A stretch of 64,000 nucleotides of DNA from positions 8,651,737-8,715,736 of the forward strand of contig NC_092250.1 in NCBI RefSeq assembly GCF_036320965.1, in the 5' to 3' direction. The stretch comes from Panulirus ornatus (lineage: Eukaryota > Arthropoda > Malacostraca > Decapoda > Palinuridae). A model generated the notes under the pieces. The model was not told the origin of the DNA. It saw only the letters and a list, made by a program, of their open reading frames with translations, and did not search any database. Below are positions 39,968 to 52,181 of the stretch, piece by piece (the first letter of the stretch is position 1; each line of letters begins with the position of its first letter). The position numbers and the translations under genes are program-made.

Positions 39968-41876
39968 GGGGGCTAATGGGGAGGTGATAACAAGTAATGG
40001 TGATGTGAATGTGAGAAGGAGATGGAATGAGTATTTTGAAGGTTTGTTGAATGTGTTTGATAATAGAGTGGCAGATATGGGGTGATTTGGTCGAGGTGGT
40101 GTGCAAAGTGAGAGAGTTAGGGAAAATGATTTGGTTAACAGAGAAGAGGTAGTAAAAGCTTTGCGGAAGATGAGAGCCGGCAAGGCAGCGGGTTTGGATG
40201 ATATTGCAGTAGAATTTATTAAAAAAGGGGGTGACTGTATTGTTCACTGGTTGGTAAGGTTATTTAATGTATGTATGTCTTGAGGATTGGCGGAATGCTT
40301 GAATAGTGTCATTGTACAAAGGAAAAGGATATAAAAGTGAGTGCTCAAATTACAGAGGTATAAGTTTGTTGAGTATTCCTGGGAAATTATATGGGAGGGT
40401 CTTGATTGAGAGGGTGAAGACATATACAGAGCATCAGATCGAGGAATAGCAGTGTGGTTCCAGAAGTGGTAGAGGATGTGTGGATCAGGTGTTTGCTTTG
40501 AAGAATGTGTTGAGAAATGATTAGAAAAGCAAATGGATTTGTGTGTGGCATTTATGGATCTGGACAAGGCATATGATAGAGTTGATAGCGATGCTCTGTG
40601 GAAGGTATTAAGAACATATGGTGTGGGAGGCAAGTTGTTAGAAGCAGTGAAGAGTTTTTATCGAGGATGTAAGGCATTTGTACGTGTAGGAAGAGAGGAA
40701 AGTGATTGGTTCTCAGTGAATATAGGTTTGCGGCAGGGGTGTGTGATGTCTCCATGGTTGTTTAATTTGTTTATGGTTGGGGTTGTTGGGGAGGTAAATG
40801 CAAGTGTTTTGGAAAGAGGGGCAAGTATGCAGCCTGTTGTGGATGAGAGAGCTTGGGAAGTGAGCCAGTTGTTGTTTGCTTATAATACAGCGCTGTTGGC
40901 TGATTCTTGTGAGAAACTGAAGAAGCTGGTGACTGAGTTTGGTAAAGTGTGTGAAAGAAGAAAGCTGAGAGTAAATGTGAATATGAGCAAGGTTTATATG
41001 GTACAATAGGGTTGAGTGACAATTCAATTGGGAGGTAAGTTTGAATGGGGAAAAACTGGAGGAAGTGAAGTGTTTTAGATATCTTGGAGTGGATTTAGCA
41101 GCGGATGGAACCATGGAAGCGGGGGTGAATCATAGGGTGGGGGAGGGGGCGAGAGTTCCGGGAGCGTTGAAGAATGTGTGGAAGTCGAGAACATTATCTC
41201 GGAAAGCAAAAATGGATATGTTTGAAGGAATAGTGGTTCCAACACTGTTATATGGTTGCGAGGCGTGGGCTATGGATAGAATTGTGCGGAGGAGGGTGGA
41301 TGTGCTTGAAATGAGATGTTTGAGGACAATATGTGGTGTGAGGTGGTTTGATCGAGTAAGTAATAATAGGTTAAGAGAGATGTGTGGTGATAAAAAGAGT
41401 GTGGTTGAGAGAGCAGAAGAGGGTGTTTTGAAATGGTTTGGTCACATGGAGAGAATGAGTGAGGAAAGATTGACCAAGAGGATATATGTGTCAGAGCTGG
41501 AGGGAACGAGGGAAGTGGGAGACCAAATTGTAGGTGGAAAGATGGAGTGAAAAAGATTTTGAGTGATCGGGGCCTGAACGTGCAGGAGGGTGAAAGGCGT
41601 GCAAGGAATAGAGTGAATTAGAACGATTTGGTATACCGGGGTCGACGTGCTGTTAATGGATTGAACCAGGGCATGTGAAGCGTCTGGGGTAAACCATGGA
41701 AAGTTGTGTGGGGCCTGGATGTGGAAAGGGAGCTGTGGTTTCGGTGCATTATTACATGACAGCTAGAGACTGAGTGCGAACGAATGTGGCCTTTATTGGG
41801 CCATTTCTTTCGTTTGTTTCCTTGCGCTACTTTGCTAACGAGGGAGACAGCAACAAAGCAAAATGAATAATGAATA

Positions 41877-41885
<9 letters not shown>
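39965..41885 (+). mobile_element. RTE-like LINE, 5' truncated
   Basis: It starts in the linker before RT (GAAGGGGGCTAATGGGGAGG) and runs to a shortened 3' UTR. Coding blocks are 40101-40283, 40533-41009 (AFMDLDKAYDRVD; the catalytic box is read as FAYNTALLADS instead of FADD) and 41041-41550 (LLYGCEAWAMDRIV, CGVRWFDRVSNNRLREM). The 3' UTR lost a TG-rich middle part near 41795. It ends GGGAGACAGCAACAAAGC, an (AATG)-rich stretch and (TA)n. Confidence 0.87.

Positions 41886-41965
<80 letters not shown>
41886..41965. repeat. (TA)n microsatellite
   Basis: A TA array following the LINE 3' end and preceding a chimeric module in the same orientation. Confidence 0.97.
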
Positions 41966-41969
<4 letters not shown>

Positions 41970-42216
41970 CATATATACTTATCCCTGGGATAGGGGATTA
42001 AGAATACTTCCCACCTATTCCCTCCGTGTCGTAGAAGGCGACTAAAAGGGGAGGGAGCGGCGGGCTGGAAATCCTCCCCTCTCGTTTTTTTTTTTTTTTT
42101 CCAAAAGAAGGAACAGAGGGGGCCAGGTGAGGATATTCCATAAAAGGCCCAGTCCTCTGTTCCTAATGCTACCTCGCTAACGCGGGAAATGGCGAATAGT
42201 TTAAAGAAAAATAAGT
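41966..42216 (+). mobile_element. LINE-derived chimeric module, fourth copy
   Basis: Same layout as the module at 39677: ATCCCTGGGATAGGGGATTA, GTCGTAGAAGGCGACTAAAA, T-run, CCAAAAGAAGGAACAGAGGG, GCTACCTCGCTAACGCGGGA, AATGGCGAATAG. It is not followed by a (TA)n array; a LINE copy truncated in its endonuclease starts almost directly (near 42217). Confidence 0.82.
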
Positions 42217-44812
42217 ATATGGTGAAGAGCTTGTATATTTATGTGCTGAAAAAGGACTGGTGATTGGGAATACCTGGTTTAAAAAGCGAAATATACATAA
42301 GTATACGTATGTAATTAGGAGAGATGGCCAGAGAGCGTTATTGGATTACGTGTTAATTGACAGGCGCGCGAAAGAGAGACTTTTGGATGTTAATGTGCTG
42401 AGAGGTGCAACTGGAGGGATGTCTGATCATTATCTTGTGGAGGCTAAGGTGAAGATTTGTATGGGTTTTCAGAAAAGAAGAGAGAATGTTGGGGTGAAGA
42501 GGGTGGTGAGAGTAAGTGAGCTTGGGAAGGAGACTTTTGTGAGGAAGTACCAGGAGAGACTGAGTACAGAATGGAAAAAGGTGAGAACAATGGAAGTAAG
42601 GGGAGTGGGGGAGGAATGGGATGTATTTAGGGAATCAGTGATGGATTGCGCAAAAGATGCTTGTGGCACGAGAAGAGTGGGAGGTGGGTTCATTACAAAG
42701 GGTAGTGAGTGATGTGATGAAGTAAGATTATTAGTGAAAGAGAAAAGAGAGGCATTTGGACTATTTTTGCAGGAAAAAAATGCGATTCAATGGGAGATGT
42801 ATAAAAGAAAGAGATAGGAGGTCAAGAGAAAGGTGCAAGAGGTGAAAAAGAAGGCGAATGAGAGTTGGGGTAAGAGAGTATCATTAAATTTTAGGGAGAA
42901 TAAAAAGATGTTCTGGAAGGAGGTAAATAAAGTGCGTAAGACAAGGGAGCAAATGGGAACTTCAGTGAAGGGCGCAAATGGGGAGGTGATAACAAGTAGT
43001 ACTACGGTGATGTGAGAAGGAGATGGAGTGAGTATTTTGAAGGTTTGTTGAATGTGTTTGATGATAGAGTGGCAGATATAGGGTGTTTTGGTCGAGGTGG
43101 TGTGCAAAGTGAGAGGGTTAGCGAAAATGATTTGGTAAACAGAGAGGAGGTAGTGAAAGCTTTGCGGAAGATGAAAGCCGGCAAGGCAGCAGGTTTGGAT
43201 GGTATTGCAGTGGAATTCAATAAAAAAGGGGGTGACTGTATTATTGACTGGTTGGTAAGGTTATTTAATGTATGTATGACTCATGGTGAGGTGCCTGAGG
43301 ATTGGCGGAATGTGTGCATAGTGCCATTGTACAAAGGCAAAGGGGATAAGAGTGAGTGCTCAAATTACAGAGGTATAAGTTTGTTGAGTATTCCTGGTAA
43401 ATTAAATGGGAGGGTAGTGATTGAGAGGGTGAAGGCATGTACAGAGCATCAGATTGGGGAAGAGCAGTGTGGTTTCAGAAGTGGTAGAGGATGTGTGGGT
43501 CAGGTGTTTGCTTTGAAGAATGTATGTGAGAAATACTTAGAAAAGCAAATGGATTTGTATGTAGCATTTATGGATCTGGAGAAGGCATATGATAGAGTTG
43601 ATAGAGATGCTCTGTGGAAGGTATTAAGAATATATGGTGTGGGAGGCAAGTTGATAGAAGTAGTGAAAATTTTTATCTAGGATGTAAGGCATGTGTACGT
43701 GTAGGAAGAGAGGAAAGTGATTGGTTCTCAGTGAATGTAGGTTTGCGGCAGGGGTGTGTGATGTGTCCATGGTTGTTTAATTTGTTTATGGATGGGGTTG
43801 TTAGGGAGGTGAATGCAAGAGTTTTGGAAAGAGGGGCAAGTATGAAGTCTGTTGGGGATGATAGAGCTTGGGAAGTGAGTCAGTTGTTGTTCGCTGATGA
43901 TACAGCGCTGGTGGCTGATTCATGTGAGAAACTGCAGCAGCGGTGACTGAGTTTGGTAAAGTGTGTGAAAGAAGAAAGTTAAGAGTAAATGTGAATAAGA
44001 GCAAGGTAGTTAGGTACAGTAGGGTTGAGGGTCAAGTCAATTGGGAGGTAAATTTGAATGGAGAAAAACTGGAGGAAGTAAAGTGTTTTAGATATCTGGG
44101 AGTGGATCTGGCAGCGGATGGAACCATGGAAGCGGAAGTGGATCATAGGGTGGGGAAGGGGGCGAAAATCCTGGGAGCCTTGAAGAATGTGTGGAAGTCG
44201 AGAACACTATCTCGGAAAGCAAAAATGGGTATGTTTGAAGGAATAGTGGTTCCAACAATGTTGTATGGTTGCGAGGCGTGGGCTATGGATAGAGTTGTGC
44301 GCAGGAGGATGGATGTGCTGGAAATGAGATGTTTGAGGACAATGTGTGGTGTGAGGTGGTTTGATCGAGTAAGTAACGTAAGGGTAATAGAGATGTGTGG
44401 AAATAAAAAGAGCGTGGTTGAGAGAGCAGAAGAGGGTGTTTTGAAATGGTTTGGGCACATGGAGAGAATGAGTGAGGAAAGATTGACCAAGAGGATATAT
44501 GTGTCGGAGGTGGAGGGAACGAGGAGAAGTGGGAGACCAAATTGGAGGTGGAAAGATGGAGTGAACATGCAGGAGGGTGAAAGGAGGGCAAGGAATAGAG
44601 TGAATTGGATCGATGTGGTATACCGGAGTTGACGTGATGTCAGTGGATTGAATCAGGGCATGTGAAACATCTGGGGTAAACCATGGAAAGCTGTGTAGGT
44701 ATGTATATTTGCTTGTGTGGACGTATGTATATACATGTGTATGGGGGTGGGTTGGGCCATTTCTTTCCTCTGTTTCCTTGCGCTACCTCGCAAACGCGGG
44801 AGACAGCGACAA

Positions 44813-44816
<4 letters not shown>
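42217..44816 (+). mobile_element. Young RTE-like LINE copy with short 3' UTR
   Basis: Starts in the endonuclease domain (GGTGAAGAGCTTGTATATTT) and extends to the 3' end GGGAGACAGCGAC followed by AAAAAA and (TA)n. The 3' UTR carries the same deletion as the copy at window start. The two copies are highly similar throughout, including shared variants such as RRMDVLEMRCLRTMCGVRWF. Confidence 0.9.
42260..44632 (+). pseudogene. LINE endonuclease-RT ORF with few lesions
   Basis: Endonuclease C-terminus 42260-42712 with the SDH motif at 42422-42430. A stop lies at the SEWWDEE segment near 42710 and another near 42816. A 5-bp insertion near 43001 shifts frame. RT blocks are 43012-43680 (GFRSGRGCVGQ, AFMDLEKAYDRVD), 43614-43946 (RQGCVMCPWLFNLF and the FADD box at 43890-43901) and 43943-44632 (C-terminal domain). 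Single-base frameshifts lie near 43675 and 43940. A 27-bp deletion removes the KKILSDRGL segment. The catalytic motifs are kept, so decay is recent. Confidence 0.88.

Positions 44817-44856
<40 letters not shown>
44817..44856. repeat. (TA)n microsatellite
   Basis: A 40-bp TA array after the LINE 3' end. An older LINE copy follows at once. Confidence 0.96.
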
Positions 44857-44858
<2 letters not shown>

Positions 44859-44869
44859 AATTAAAATTT

Positions 44870-46856
44870 GAATTTGTATTTTGATAGGCGTGTAAAAGAG
44901 ATTTTTGGACGTAAATGTGCTGGGAGGGGCAGCTGGAGGGATGTCTGATAACTATCTCGTGGGGGCAAAGGTGATGAATTTTGGATGTTTTCAAATAAAA
45001 GAAAATGTTTTTGACAAGAGAGTGGTGAGCTTGAAAAGGAGAGTTGTATGAGGAAGTAACAAGACATATTGTGTGTCGAATGGCATAAGGTGAGAGGAAA
45101 TGGTGTGAGGGGAGTGGATGAGGACTGGGATGTATTTAGTGAAGCATTGATAGCATGTGCAAAAGATGCATGTGGCATGAGAAAGGTGGGAGATGGGCAG
45201 ATTAGAAAGAGTGGTGAGTGGTGGGATGAAGAAGTAAGTTTGGTAGTGAAAGAGAAAAGAGATGCGTTTGGACGATACTTACAAGAAAGGAGTGCAAATG
45301 ACTAGGAAATGCAATCGTTGAAAAAGAAGGCAAATAAGAGTTGGGGTGAGAGAGTATCATTAAACTTTAAAGAGGATAAAAAGATGTTTTGGAAGTAGGT
45401 AAATAACGTGCGTAAGGCGAGAACTAATGGGAACATCTTTGAGGGGGGGGGGGGCAAAGAAGGAAGTAATAACAGGTAGTGATGAAGTGAGAAGGAAATG
45501 GAATGAGTATTTTGATTGTTTGTTGAATCTGTTTGATGAGAGAGTGGCAGATGTAGGATGTTCTGGTCGGGATAGTGTCCGAAGTGAAAGAGTCAGGGAG
45601 AATGCTTTGGATAAGAGAGAAGAGGTAGTGATATCTTTGCAGAAAATGAAATCCGGCAAGGCGGCGGGTTGATATGGGATTACAGTAGAGTTTACTAAGA
45701 AATGGGGTGGCCGTTGTTGATTGGTTGGTAAGGATATTCATTGTATGTATGGTTCATGGTGAAGTGCCTGAGGATTGGCGGAATGCATGCGTAGTGCCAT
45801 TGAACAAAGGCAAAGGTTAATGTTCAAACTACAGAGGCATATGTTTGTTGAGTATTTCAGGGAAATTGTATGGAAGGGTATTGAGTGAGAGGGTGAAGGC
45901 ATGTACGGAGCATCAGATTGAGGAGGAGTAGTGTTGTTTCAAATTGGTAGATTTGCTTTGAAGAGGATACGTGAGGAATACTTTGAAAGACATGGATTGC
46001 ATGAAGTATTTATGGATCTGGAGAGGGCATATGGTAGGGTTGATAGAGATTCTTTTTGGAAGGTATTGAGAGTATATGGTGTCGTAGGTAAGCTGCTAGA
46101 AGCAGTGAAAACTTTTTACCCTTAAGGATGTAAGGCATGTGTACGAGTAGGAAGAGTGGTGAGTGATTGGTTCCCAGTGAAGGTCTGTCTACCGCAGGGG
46201 TGTATGTTGTTCCCATGGTTGTTTTGTTTATTTATGGATGGGGTGGCTACGGAGAAAAATGCGAGGTTTTGGAGAGATGGGCGAGTATGCAGTCTGTTGG
46301 GGATGCGAGGGTCTGTGAAGTGAGTCAGTTGTTGTTCGCCGATGATGCAGCTCTAGTGGCAGAGTCGAGAGAGAAACTGCAGAAGTTGGTGACTGAGTTT
46401 GGAAAAGTGTGTGAAGGGAGAAAGTTGATAGTAAATGTGAATAAGATCAAGGTTATTCGGTTCAGTAGAGTTGAGGGACAAGTTGATTGGGATGTAAGTT
46501 TGAATGGAGGAAAATTGGATGATGTGAAGTATTTTAGATATCTTAACAGCGCAAGGAACCATGGAAGCGGAAGTGAGTTATAGGTTGGGAAAGTGGTGAA
46601 GGTTCTGTGAGCGATAAAGAATGTGTCGAGAGAGAGAACGTTATCTGGGAGAGGAAAAACGGGTATGCTTGAAGGAATAGTACTTCCAATAGTATTATGT
46701 GGTTGCGAGGCATGGGCTTGTGCGGAAGAGGGTGAATGTGTTGGAAATGAAATGTATCAGTACAGTATGTGGTGTGAAGTGGTTTGATCGAGTTAGTAAT
46801 GAAAGGGTAAGAGAGATGTGTTGTAATAAAAAAAAGTGTGGCTGAAAGAGAAAAAG
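44870..46856 (+). mobile_element. Old RTE-like LINE copy
   Basis: It begins in the endonuclease near GATAGGCGTGTAAAAGAG (44884) and decays through RT. Blocks are 45069-45305, 45427-45672, 45931-46125 and 46167-46583 (LLFADDAALVAES). It ends abruptly in the C-terminal domain near 46856 (CNKKK), where another copy begins. Many stops and indels mark it as old; a run of ten G near 45445 may add to frame loss. Confidence 0.82.
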
Positions 46857-49190
46857 AGAGAGGTGGGAGGTGGGCAGATTTGAAAGAGTAGTGAGTGGTG
46901 GGATGAAGAAATAAGATTTTTATTGAAAGAGAAGAGGGAGGCATTTGGACGATTTTTGCGGGGAAGTAGTGTAAATGACTGGGAGATTCATAAAAGAAGG
47001 CGGCAGGAGGCCAGCTAAAAGGTGAAAGAGGTGAAAAAAAGGGCAAATGAGAGTTGGGGTGAGAGAGTATCATTAAATTTTAGGGAGAATAAGATGTTTT
47101 GGAAGGAGGTAAAGTCCGTAAGACAATAGAACAAATGGGAACATCGGTGAAGGGGGCTAATAGGGAGGTAATAACAAGTAGTAGTGCAGTGAGGAGATGG
47201 AGTGAGTATTCCGAAGGTTTGTTAAATATGTTTGATGATAGAGTGGCAGTTGTAGGGTGTTTTGGTCGAGGTGGAGTGCGAAGTGAGAGGGTCAGGGAGA
47301 ATGGTTTGGTAAACAAAGAAGAGGTTTAGAAAGCTTTGCGGAAGATGAAAGCCGGCAAGACGGCGGGTTTGGATGGTATTGCAGTGGCATTCATCAAAAA
47401 AGGGAGTGACTGTGTTGTTGATTGGTTGGCAAGGATATTCACTGTGTGTATGGCTCATGGTGAAGTGCCTGATGATTGGCGGAATGCATGCATAGTGCCA
47501 TTGTACAAAAGCAAAGGGGATAAAGGTGAATGTTCAAATTACAGAGGCATAAGTTTGTTGAGTATTCTGGGAAATTATATGAGAGGGTATTGATTGAGAG
47601 GGTAAAGGCATGTACAGAGCATCAGATTGGGGAAGAGCAGTGTGGTTTCAGAAGTGGTAGAGGATGTGTGGATGAGGTGTTTGCTTTGAAGAATGTATGT
47701 GAGAAATACGTTGAAAAACAGATGGATTTGTATGTAACATTTATGGATCTGGAGAAGGCATATGATAGAGTTGATAGAGATGCTTTGGGTAAAGTTTTAA
47801 GAGTATATGGTGTCTGTGGTAAGTTGCTAGAAGTAGTGAAAAGTCTTTATGGGAAGAGAGAAAAAGTGATTTGTTCCCAGTGAATGTCGGTTTGCGGCAG
47901 AGGTGCGTGATGTCTCCATGGTTGTTCAATTCGTTTATGAATGGGGTGGTTAGGGAGGTGAATGCAAGAGTTTTGGAGAGAGGTGCAAGTATGCAGTTTG
48001 TTGTGGATAAGAGGACTTGGGGAAGAGTCAGTTGTTCACTGATGATGCAGCGCTGGTGGCTGATACTGGTGAGGAACTGCAGAAGTTCGTGACTGAGTTT
48101 GGTAAATTGCGTGAAAGAAGAAAGCTGATAGTAAATGTGAGTAAGAGCAAGATTATTAGGTTCAGTAGGGTTGATGGACAAGTTAATTGGGAGGTAAGTT
48201 TGAATGGAGAAAAACTGGAGGAAGTGAAGTGTTTTAGAAATCTGGGAGTGGATTTAGCAGCGGATGGAACCATGGAAGCGGAAGTGAGTCACAGGTTGGG
48301 GGAGGGGAAGAAGGTTCTCTGAGGCGAGAACGTTATCTCGGAAAGCAAAAATGGGTATGTTTGAAGGAAAAGTGGTTCCAACAATGTTATATGGGTGCGA
48401 GGCATGGGCTATAGATAGGGTTATGCGTAGTAGAGTGGATGTGTTGGAAATGAAATGTTTGAAGACAATATGTGGTGTGAAGTGGTTTGATCGAGTAGAT
48501 AATGAAAGGGTAAGAGAGATTTCTGGTAATAAAAAGAGTGTGGTTGAGAGAGTAGAAGAGGATATGTTGAAATGGTATGGTCACATAGAATGAGTGCGGA
48601 AAGGTTGACAAAGATGATATATGTGTCATAGGCAAAGGAACGAGGAGAAGCGTGAGACCAAATTGGAGGTGGAAGGATAGAGTGAAAAAGATTTTGAGCG
48701 ATTGGGGCCTGAATGGACAGGAAGGTGAAAGGCGTGTAAGGAATAGTGTGAATTGGAACGATGTGGTATACCGGGGTCGACGTGCTGTCAGTGGATTGAA
48801 CCAGGGTGTGTGAAGCGTCTGGGGTAACCCACGGAAAGTTTTGTGGGGTCTGGGTATGGAAAGGAAGCTGTGGTTTCAGTGCATTACACATGATAGCTAT
48901 AGACTGAGTGTGAAGGAGTGTGTCCCTCTTTGCCTTTTCTAGAGCTACCTTGATGGGGGAGGGGGGGGAATGCTATATCTTATGTGGCAGGGGTGGCGAT
49001 GGTGATGGATGAAGGGAGAAAGTATGAATATTTACATTTGTATATGTATGTATATGATTAGATGCATAGGTATGTATATGTGCATGTGTGGGCGTTTATG
49101 TACATGCATTTGTATATGGGTGAGTTAGGTCATTCTTTCGTCTGTTTCCTTGCGCTACCTCGCTAACGCGGGAGAAGTTTTCCGAGGTAG
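46857..49190 (+). mobile_element. RTE-like LINE copy, 5' truncated
   Basis: Starts at the endonuclease end (GAGGTGGGAGGTGGGCAGAT) and proceeds through RT (47099-47593, 47530-47883 with GFRSGRGCVDEVFALKNV, 48017-48322 with FTDDAALVAD) and the C-terminal domain (48351-48593) to the 3' UTR ending near 49175 (GCTACCTCGCTAACGCGGGA). The FADD box is read as FTDD. The catalytic block near 47840 lost the YRGCKACVR segment. Confidence 0.83.
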
Positions 49191-49194
49191 CTCT

Positions 49195-49925
49195 AGGAAA
49201 CAGACGGAGACCCATCCATTCATATACATTCACGCATATACACATGCATATACATTAACAGGAGACAGAAGAAGGAGTCAAGTAGGAAGTGCTCATCCTT
49301 CTCGAAGCCTCAGATTGAGATGTGTAAATGTGTATGGATGTAACCAAGATGAGATGAAAGGTGAGATAGGTAGTATGTTCGAGGAAAGAAACCTGGTTTT
49401 TTCTGGCTGTGAGTAAAATGAAGCTCAAGGATAAAGGGTCGGAATGGTTTGGAAAAGTCTTAGTAAAGTCAGGGGTTGGTGAGAAGACAAGAGCTAAGGA
49501 AGGAGCAGCAATACTCCTAAAGTAGGAGTTGTGGCAGTTTGTGATAGAGTGTAAGGAAGTAAATTCTAGATTGATTTGAGTGAAACTGAAAGTTGATAAA
49601 GATAGATGAGAGATTATTGGTGCTTGCGCACCTGGGCATGAGAAGAAAGATCTTGAAAGGCAAGTGTTTTGGGAGCAGTAGAGTGAATGTACCGGCAGTT
49701 TTGGTGCACGAGATCGGGGATTAGTAATGGGTGATCTTATGCGAAGATGAGTAATGTGGCAGTTAAGGGTATGATTGGTGTGCCTGGAATGTTCGTGTTG
49801 TGAATGGAAATGGTGAAGAGCTTGTGGCTTTGTGAGCTGAAAAAAGAATGGTGATTGTCAATGGTGATTGGCGGAATGCATGTATAGTGCCATTATACAA
49901 AGGCAAAGGGGATAAGGTGAGAGTT
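49195..49925 (+). mobile_element. RTE-like LINE 5' fragment with internal deletion
   Basis: A 5' UTR (AGACAGAAGAAGGAGTCAAG at 49263) and decayed endonuclease (KGEIGSMFEERNLVFSGCE, 49322-49416; later GTGATCTTATGCGAAGATGA) are followed at about 49867 by a jump into the RT segment equivalent to DWRNACIVPLYKGKGDK. It ends near 49925. Confidence 0.75.
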
Positions 49926-49959
49926 CACAAGGTATACGAACACAAATATAGTCCATATC

Positions 49960-50320
49960 TTGGCTGTTATAGGGCATTTTATGTTCTATGAAAGTGCGCG
50001 TTCATATTCACAAAATTCGTGTTCATATACGTCTGCGTTTGACAGTAGGTTTCTCTAAAATGGTACTGTGAGCCTGATGGGAATTGACCGCCCTATACCC
50101 CGTTGCTTATGGATGTGAGACGAAGGATATTTGATTACTATTAATCGAATATAGTCGTTTCTTTATTAGGGGCTATCACAACCGAGCAGTTAGCATTCCC
50201 AACTTCATCGGAAAGGTCTCGGTTTCGAATCTTTGCTGTTGAAGGGCATTTTGTTTTCTATCAAAGTGCGCCTTCGTGTGCACTATATTCGTGTTCATAT
50301 ACCTCCACGTTTGTGCGGTT
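49960..50320. repeat. Diverged direct repeats with a tRNA-like segment (SINE-like)
   Basis: About 80 bp at 49960-50041 (TTGGCTGTTATAGGGCATTT ... GTTCATATACGTCTGCGTTTG) recur at 50232-50312 (TTTGCTGTTGAAGGGCATTT ... GTTCATATACCTCCACGTTTG), 271 bp apart. Just before the second unit lies AACCGAGCAGTTAGC ... TCGGTTTCGAATC, which resembles a tRNA A-box/B-box pair. This suggests a tRNA-derived SINE present as a dimer, or a tandem satellite. No fold was tested. Confidence 0.4.
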
Positions 50321-50456
50321 AGGTTCTGTAAATGTTAGCTACTGGTAATTTGATACATTTATTTATCGCAGTGGAGATATCCGAAAGTGGGACGGCTGCC
50401 GGCTATCTTGTGAATCTGTCTTCGATGGTGAAGAGGTGGGTGGCCCCTCTGGATGA

Positions 50457-50816
50457 TGTTACGTTCTGCCTCCACCCATTACACATTAAAGGGTGTATAA
50501 TCAGCCCATAGGCCCATTAAAACAGAAATAACAGCTTCTGTTAAGAGAGATTTGGGCTAGACACATCCCCTTACCATCTGGGTAACATTTGACAGCTGAT
50601 GGCCGTAATGATATACCTAATTTTCCCTTCATCTCAAGTTGGTCAAATACCAAACACTGATGAAAATCTATACACATATATTCATAAGAGCAAACTAAAC
50701 ATGGCTCTCTCGTAACATAATGTAATTTATCTTGATACATAGATCTCTCTATATTACTTAACATCACTCTGACAAATTTCACTGAGTTGTGTACAGATTA
50801 CATAATACATTTACCA
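50457..50816 (-). repeat. LTR 1 (shortened, diverged)
   Basis: A 360-bp LTR with TG...CA ends. Relative to the other two it lacks about 57 bp in all (notably around the CTGGCCTTACTTATATAAC segment) and carries many substitutions. Confidence 0.88.
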
Positions 50817-51660
50817 AAATCACTTGCATCTACATACAATTTGAATGATTTATCATAATTTGGAGTAGAAAGTATGGATGTACATACAAATATCTGTTTC
50901 AGTTTCTTAAAGGCCTCATCACAATGATCACTCCATACAAATTTGACTTTGACAATATTTTGGTTAATGGTAAAGCAATGATTGAAAAATTCTTACAAAA
51001 CCTACGATGATATCCAGCCATACCCTGAAATCTCAATAATGCTTTCTTATTTGAAGGTGCTGGAAATTCTACGATACTCTCTATCTTAGCAGTGATTGGT
51101 TTTACACATCCTTTACCAACAACATAACCTAAATATTCTACAGTTGCTCTAGCAAATTAACTCTTCACAAGGTTTACCATCAAATTTGCTTTGTCCAACC
51201 TATTAAACACTTCTCTCACTAGATACATATGTTCTCAAGTTTTGGAATACAATACTATATCATCTTTATATACAGAACAGTCTTTAACATCACACAGTAC
51301 TTTGTTTGCTAATCTTTGGAAAGCACTACTACTGTTTTTCATACCAAAAGGCATCACTTTATACTGATACAAACCATCCTTTGCTTTTTCAGTCAAAGGT
51401 ACTTCCCAATGCCCTTTCAATCCGTCTAAGTCACAAATTTAGCATCTGTCTGATCAATACAAACATCTACGCTTGGAATTGGATACGAGTCAGCTTTAGT
51501 TATCTTATTTACCTTTCTGAAATCAGTTCAAAATTTGTAGGAAATACCATCAGGTGTAGTTATTGACATACAAGATGAACTCCAAGGACTAATACTTTTT
51601 TCAATCAGATCATTGTCAAGCAAATACTGTACTTCTTTTCTCATTATCTGCCTCATTTTA
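50817..51660 (-). pseudogene. Reverse transcriptase of the left LTR element copy, RNase H missing
   Basis: Frames on the - strand give ISPWSSSC near 51575, TPDGISYKF then TDFRKVNKITKADSYPIPS near 51500, HWEVPLTEKAKDGLYQYKVM and PFGMKNSSSAFQRLANKV (51420-51300), and the catalytic box VYKDDIVLYS near 51260. VEYLGYVVGKG and FQGMAGYHRRFCKNFS follow near 51000-51130. Stops occur after YKF, after FVT and in the KS*FARA segment. The usual ISAFVTP segment between AK and DGLYQY is lost. RNase H begins as LYVDASDF at 50833 and stops at the LTR edge (50816). Confidence 0.85.
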
Positions 51661-52181
51661 GGGTTCACTCTACAAGGGTGCAGCTTGATAGGTGTTGCAT
51701 CGTCAATTTCGACGTCATGCAGAATACATCAGTTCTCTTAGGAACATCAGAAAACAAACACCTAAACTCATTCATTATTTGTATGATCTCATCTCTTCTC
51801 TCGGTTTCTATAAAATCGAGCTTCTTTTTCAAATGATCTAACACATCTGAATTTTTTTACAATTTGTCTTCACATCTCTCCACTTTACATTCTCATTTCC
51901 ATCCACATCCTCTGCGTCATCAAACATAACATGCACAATACACATTTGCAACCTTATCCTTTGCAGAATTTCTATTATGATAAGGTTTTATCACGTTTAT
52001 GTGACACAATTGGCGTGGCTTGCGTCTTTCTGGAGGATTCACAATGTAGTTCAAATCATCCACTCTTTTTCAGTAACCCAAGGACCATGAAATCTTGCTC
52101 TCAGAGTATTTCCTGTCTAAGGCAATAATACCAACACTCGATCACCTGGTTGAACTCTCTGCTTCTAGATTTCTTGTCATA

